Assembly: GCF_014200435.1 (NCBI RefSeq)
Contig: NZ_JACHBR010000001.1
Coordinates: 3,627,501 to 3,691,500, forward strand
Direction of reading: 5' to 3'
Source: Sphaerisporangium krabiense
GTDB lineage: Bacteria; Actinomycetota; Actinomycetes; Streptosporangiales; Streptosporangiaceae
Length of the DNA: 64,000 bases
The translations under genes were made by a program, and so were the position numbers. Under the pieces are notes generated by a model. It saw nothing but the letters and a program-made list of their open reading frames with translations. It had not been told where the DNA came from and ran no database searches. This document shows, one piece after another, positions 60,752-64,000 of this stretch. Within the stretch, counting starts at the first letter, position 1. The number at the start of each line of letters is the position of its first letter.

Positions 60752-61717
60752 GTGGAGGACCCGATTCCGCACTGGCCGGGCGAGCTGGTCGACCTCGGCG
60801 GCATGGCCGTCCACGTCCGGTCCGCCGAGCCCCGGCCGGGCGCCGCGCCCGCCGAGACCGCGGTGTTCGTCCACGGCCTCGCCGGATCGTCGACCAACTG
60901 GACCGACCTGATGGGCGAGCTGCGCGACGACGTCAGGGGGCACGCCATCGACCTGCCGGGGGCCGGTTACTCCCCGGCGCATCCGGACGGGGACTACTCG
61001 ATCGCCGGCCACGCCGCGGCGGTCACGTCCCTCGTCGAGCACCTCGGCGGGCCCGTCCACCTGCTCGGCAACTCGCTCGGCGGCGCGGTGTCGGTCAGGG
61101 TCGCCGCCACCCGGCCCGACCTGGTCCGCACGCTGACGCTCATCTCGCCCGCCCTGCCGGACCTGATGCCCCGGTACGGCCCGGCCCGCGTCGTGCTGTC
61201 GGCGACCCCCGGTCTCGGCCAGTGGGCGATGACCTGCCTGCGTGGCCTGTCCGCCGAGCGGCGCATCCGGGCGACCATGGCCATGTGCTACGCCGACAGT
61301 GGCCGGGTACACCCCGCCCGCCTGGAGGACGCGGTCGTCGAGCAGCGCCGGCGCGACGCGCTGCCGTGGGCGGGCTCCGCGCTCATCTACTCGGCCCGCG
61401 CCCTGGTCAACGAGTACTTCCGGCGCGGCGAGGACAACCTGTGGCGGCTGGCGGCCCGCGTGACCGCGCCCACCCTCGTCGTGCACGGGCGGCACGACCG
61501 CCTGGTGGACCCGCGCATGGCCGCGCGCGCCGGGCGTACCTTCCCCGACGTCCGCCTCGTGCTGATCCCCGACGCCGGGCACGTCGCGCAGATGGAGTAC
61601 CCCACGCTCGTCGCCCGCCACGTCCGCCACCTGCTGCGGACCGGAAACCCGGACGGAAGCGGCAGATCGGGCGAGACCGCCGATTCGGGAATGGTGCGTG
61701 ACCGGGTTAGGTTGTGA
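60752..61717 (+). CDS. alpha/beta hydrolase (lipase/esterase type)
   Basis: This 321-residue protein has V-F-V-H-G-L-A-G-S-S-x-N-W, the nucleophile G-N-S-L-G-G, an acidic G-R-H-D-R-L-V-D and final D-A-G-H. It is like mycobacterial LipV-type hydrolases found near moeB. The substrate is unknown. GTG 60752 has AAGGGGGG upstream with normal spacing; ATG 60713 would add 13 residues and has a weaker SD. It lies 73 bp upstream of moeZ on the same strand, so it may share its operon. Confidence 0.83.
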   Translation: MEDPIPHWPGELVDLGGMAVHVRSAEPRPGAAPAETAVFVHGLAGSSTNWTDLMGELRDDVRGHAIDLPGAGYSPAHPDGDYSIAGHAAAVTSLVEHLGGPVHLLGNSLGGAVSVRVAATRPDLVRTLTLISPALPDLMPRYGPARVVLSATPGLGQWAMTCLRGLSAERRIRATMAMCYADSGRVHPARLEDAVVEQRRRDALPWAGSALIYSARALVNEYFRRGEDNLWRLAARVTAPTLVVHGRHDRLVDPRMAARAGRTFPDVRLVLIPDAGHVAQMEYPTLVARHVRHLLRTGNPDGSGRSGETADSGMVRDRVRL

Positions 61718-61790
61718 CAGACGGCGGGGCGCGTAGCCTGACGGCAAGCCGCCAATATGGGAAGATCCCCCGAAACGGGAGCGTAGAACT

Positions 61791-62969
61791 GTGTCGTTGC
61801 CACCGCTGGTAGAGCCGGCCGACGAGCTGACCGTTGACGAGGTGCGCCGCTACTCTCGCCACCTGATCATCCCCGACGTGGGGATGGCGGGGCAGAAGCG
61901 GCTCAAGAACGCCAAGGTCCTCTGTGTTGGGGCGGGCGGCCTCGGCTCGCCGGCCCTGATGTACCTCGCCGCGGCCGGGGTCGGCACGCTCGGCATCATC
62001 GACTTCGACGTCGTCGATGAGTCGAACCTTCAACGGCAGATCATCCACGGCCAGTCGGACGTGGGACGCCTGAAGGCGGAGAGCGCCGCCGCGAGCGTGC
62101 GCGAGATCAACCCCTACGTCAACGTCGTGATCCACAACGTGGCGCTCACGACCGACAACGTGCTGGACATCTTCGCCGGCTACGACCTGATCGTGGACGG
62201 CACCGACAACTTCGCCACGCGGTACATGGTGAACGACGCGGCGGTCCTGCTCGGCAAGCCCTACGTCTGGGGCTCGATCTACCGCTTCGACGGCCAGGCC
62301 AGCGTCTTCTGGGCCGAGCACGGCCCGTGCTACCGCTGCCTGTACCCCGAGCCCCCGCCGCCCGGCATGGTGCCGTCCTGCGCCGAGGGCGGCGTCCTCG
62401 GCGTGCTGTGCGCCTCGATCGGATCGATCCAGGTGAACGAGGCGATCAAGGTGCTCACCGGCGTCGGCGAGCCGCTCGTCGGGCGTCTCATGATCTACGA
62501 CGCCCTGGAGATGAAGTACCGCGACGTCAAGGTCCGCAAGGACCCCGAGTGCCCGCTGTGCGGCAAGAACCCCACGATCACCGAGCTGATCGACTACGAG
62601 GCGTTCTGCGGCACCATCTCCGACGAGGCCCAGCAGGCCGCGTCCGGCTCCACGATCACCGCCCAGGAGCTGAAGGAGATGCAGGACCGCGGCGAGGACA
62701 TCTTCCTCGTGGACGTCCGCGAGCAGAACGAGTACGAGATCGTCAACATCCCGGGCGCGGTGCTGATCCCCAAGGGCGAGTTCCTGCGCGGCACGGCCCT
62801 GGAGCAGCTCCCGCACGACAAGAAGATCGTGCTGCACTGCAAGTCCGGCGCCCGCTCGGCCGAGGCTCTGGCCGTGGTCAAGAACGCCGGCTTCGCCGAC
62901 GCCGTCCACGTCGGCGGCGGCGTGCTGAGCTGGGTCAAGACCGTCGACCCTTCTCTCCCGACCTACTGA
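61791..62969 (+). CDS. moeZ: adenylyltransferase/sulfurtransferase MoeZ
   Basis: This 392-residue two-domain protein has an N-terminal ThiF/MoeB domain with G-A-G-G-L-G-S-P (ATP), D-F-D-V-V-D-x-S-N-L-Q-R-Q, and zinc cysteines C-Y-R-C and C-P-L-C, then a C-terminal rhodanese domain with the active Cys in H-C-K-S-G-A-R-S. MoeZ activates and thio-carboxylates small sulfur-carrier proteins for molybdopterin, thiamine, cysteine or natural-product sulfur. The GTG at 61791 has GGGAG upstream. It ends at a long hairpin terminator. Confidence 0.93.
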   Translation: MSLPPLVEPADELTVDEVRRYSRHLIIPDVGMAGQKRLKNAKVLCVGAGGLGSPALMYLAAAGVGTLGIIDFDVVDESNLQRQIIHGQSDVGRLKAESAAASVREINPYVNVVIHNVALTTDNVLDIFAGYDLIVDGTDNFATRYMVNDAAVLLGKPYVWGSIYRFDGQASVFWAEHGPCYRCLYPEPPPPGMVPSCAEGGVLGVLCASIGSIQVNEAIKVLTGVGEPLVGRLMIYDALEMKYRDVKVRKDPECPLCGKNPTITELIDYEAFCGTISDEAQQAASGSTITAQELKEMQDRGEDIFLVDVREQNEYEIVNIPGAVLIPKGEFLRGTALEQLPHDKKIVLHCKSGARSAEALAVVKNAGFADAVHVGGGVLSWVKTVDPSLPTY

Positions 62970-62985
62970 CCGGCCCCGCCGGTCT

Positions 62986-63026
62986 CCCGCGGCCCGTTCC
63001 TCCTTCCGGGAGGGACGGGCCGCGGG
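62986..63026 (+). terminator. terminator after moeZ
   Basis: The outer arms 62986-62997 and 63015-63026 (12 bp) enclose an inner C/G hairpin (CCTCC/GGAGG), followed by C-G-TTT. It lies 17 bp after the moeZ stop. The remaining bases to 63181 hold nothing else recognised. Confidence 0.8.
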
Positions 63027-63181
63027 CGTTTCCGAGGCCGTCCCTCCGGGGCGAAAACCGTCGCTTTCCTGGGGGGCGAGTTTGTCCATCCCCAGCTATC
63101 CGGACAGAACATCGCTTACCGGCCGGTCCGGCACGTTAAGGTCGGGCAGGTGAGGGGGAGCGAGCGCGGGAGGTCGGCCAC

Positions 63182-63901
63182 GTGAGCGAGTCGCGCGCCT
63201 GGCCCCCGTTCGTGATCATCTCGGCGTTGACGCTGATCTGCGCCGTCGTCGCCGGCGTGACCGGCGGGGCGGCCGGCGCGGAGCTCACCCGGGGGCCGAG
63301 CGCGGCCGAGATCCGCCAGGCGTCCGCGGAGGAGATGGCCCGCCGCTGGCGCACCTGGCCCGCGGGCAAGGTCTTCCCCGCGCTGCTGCCGTACATCGCC
63401 GAGCAGGGCGGCGAGGAGAAGGCCCGCAGGGTGGGCATCTCCTCGCGCACCGACTGCGCGGCCGCCGTGGACGTCGCGCTGCGGTCCGCGCTCAGGACGG
63501 CGGGCTGCCGGGCCGTCCTCAGGGCGACCTACCTGGACGCGCTGCAGGGCGTCGTGGTCACGATCGGCGTCGCCGCCTTCCCCGACCAGGCGTCCGCGCT
63601 GGCCGCGAGGACGGCGTTCCCCAAGGCGGGCAGGCCCGCGCCCGGCCTGCGCGCGCTGGCCTTCCCGCAGACCGTGACCGACCGCTTCACCGCCGCCGCC
63701 CGCCAGACCTCCTCGCTGGCGCAGGCGGGCCCCTACCTCGTGCTCACGACCGCGGGCCAGGTGGACGGCAGGCCCGCCCGCTCGGTGGGCCGGCAGCGCT
63801 CCACGATCTTCGCCTTCGCCTCCGACCTGGAGGAACGCGTCCTGACCGCGCTCGCCACGCCCGCCAGGCCCGACTGCGCGGGCAAGGACTGGCAGTGCTG
63901 A
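63182..63901 (+). CDS. hypothetical membrane-anchored or secreted protein
   Basis: This 239-residue protein has an N-terminal hydrophobic helix (FVIISALTLICAVVAGV) that may be a signal anchor, then a soluble domain with W-P-A-G-K-V-F-P and paired cysteines (T-D-C, A-G-C and a final D-W-Q-C). The cysteines and export signal suggest an extracytoplasmic fold with a disulfide. No family was recognised. The GTG at 63182 has GGAGG upstream. It overlaps the next gene by 7 bp, so the two are probably one operon. Confidence 0.65.
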   Translation: MSESRAWPPFVIISALTLICAVVAGVTGGAAGAELTRGPSAAEIRQASAEEMARRWRTWPAGKVFPALLPYIAEQGGEEKARRVGISSRTDCAAAVDVALRSALRTAGCRAVLRATYLDALQGVVVTIGVAAFPDQASALAARTAFPKAGRPAPGLRALAFPQTVTDRFTAAARQTSSLAQAGPYLVLTTAGQVDGRPARSVGRQRSTIFAFASDLEERVLTALATPARPDCAGKDWQC

Positions 63902-64000
63902 CCCCGCGCGACGCCCGCCCTCGCCGCGCGGCGCCGGCCCTGGCCGTGCTCGCCCTCGCCGCCGCGCTCGCCCTCCCGGCCGTCCCCGCGCGCGCCGACC
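63895..64000 (+). CDS. start of an exported protein (partial)
   Basis: The GTG at 63895 lies within the end of the previous gene (7-bp overlap, GTGCTGA). The visible 35 residues are a signal peptide: Arg-rich start (RDARPRRAAP), a long Ala/Leu hydrophobic core, and A-R-A near the cut. The window ends before the mature protein, so the function cannot be told. Confidence 0.6.
   Translation, partial: MLTPRDARPRRAAPALAVLALAAALALPAVPARAD

Noticed and set aside
1-64000. tRNA or rRNA genes and CRISPR arrays
   Set aside because: No cloverleaf-like sequence with the usual invariant bases, no rRNA signature, and no regularly spaced repeat-spacer array was recognised. A tRNAscan-SE or CRISPR finder run would be decisive.

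Overview
The window is high-GC DNA with dense, mostly GTG/ATG-started genes, GTGA/ATGA overlaps and many short-UTR or leaderless starts, which indicates an actinomycete. Gene orders shared with mycobacteria (tag / DUF3117 / sigE-rseA-htrA-tatB / mrp, and TetR-DUF3107 / ferritin-like / rhlE), together with a modular PKS-NRPS, a pqq operon and LigD-type NHEJ, suggest a filamentous actinobacterium, probably order Streptosporangiales. The genus assignment is an inference and cannot be settled here.

Region 1 (1-19147) is the edge of a biosynthetic cluster. It holds the tail of a class V aminotransferase-like gene, a type II thioesterase, a divergent Rieske oxygenase-MMPL exporter pair, a one-module PKS (KS-AT-DH-KR-ACP), and a 2967-residue PKS-NRPS (KS-AT-ACP-C-A-[N-methyltransferase]-PCP-C*). 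Both AT domains look methylmalonyl-specific. The A-domain pocket reads as serine, so the assembly line should append N-methyl-serine to a beta-keto, alpha-methyl chain. There is no thioesterase domain; the protein ends in a condensation-like domain that has lost both histidines of HHxxxDG.

Region 2 (19210-36868) is conserved housekeeping: a LOG-family protein, a DivIVA-like membrane protein, tag, a paaX-paaG-like pair, DUF3117, leucyl aminopeptidase, an O-methyltransferase, the sigE-rseA-htrA-tatB envelope-stress block with a visible ECF-type promoter, mrp, marR, DUF1003 and MgtE-N/CBS genes, an EamA exporter, bioY and a CitE-like lyase.

Region 3 (about 36886-41334) stands out. A roughly 66-bp sequence occurs on both sides in inverted orientation and brackets a lower-GC block: Nudix, an XRE-TPR regulator, a HATPase anti-sigma-like protein, a second-type HemC (hydroxymethylbilane synthase) and another Nudix. 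This looks like an acquired or mobile small regulatory-metabolic island.

Region 4 (41427-51949) holds a CPBP protease, a large membrane-anchored Asp-box propeller protein, a Nudix gene, DUF6758, an MBL-fold protein missing key metal ligands, a RecB-like nuclease and a complete pqqABCDE operon behind a sigma70-like promoter.

Region 5 (51962-64000) holds an alpha/beta hydrolase, the rhlE / ferritin-like / DUF3107 / TetR block, the divergent ligD-polymerase and ku genes with a LexA-like box at ku, a secreted His/Gly-rich protein, a second alpha/beta hydrolase, moeZ, a secreted unknown and the start of another exported protein. Several strong hairpin terminators separate these units. No tRNA, rRNA, CRISPR array, transposase or integrase was recognised.
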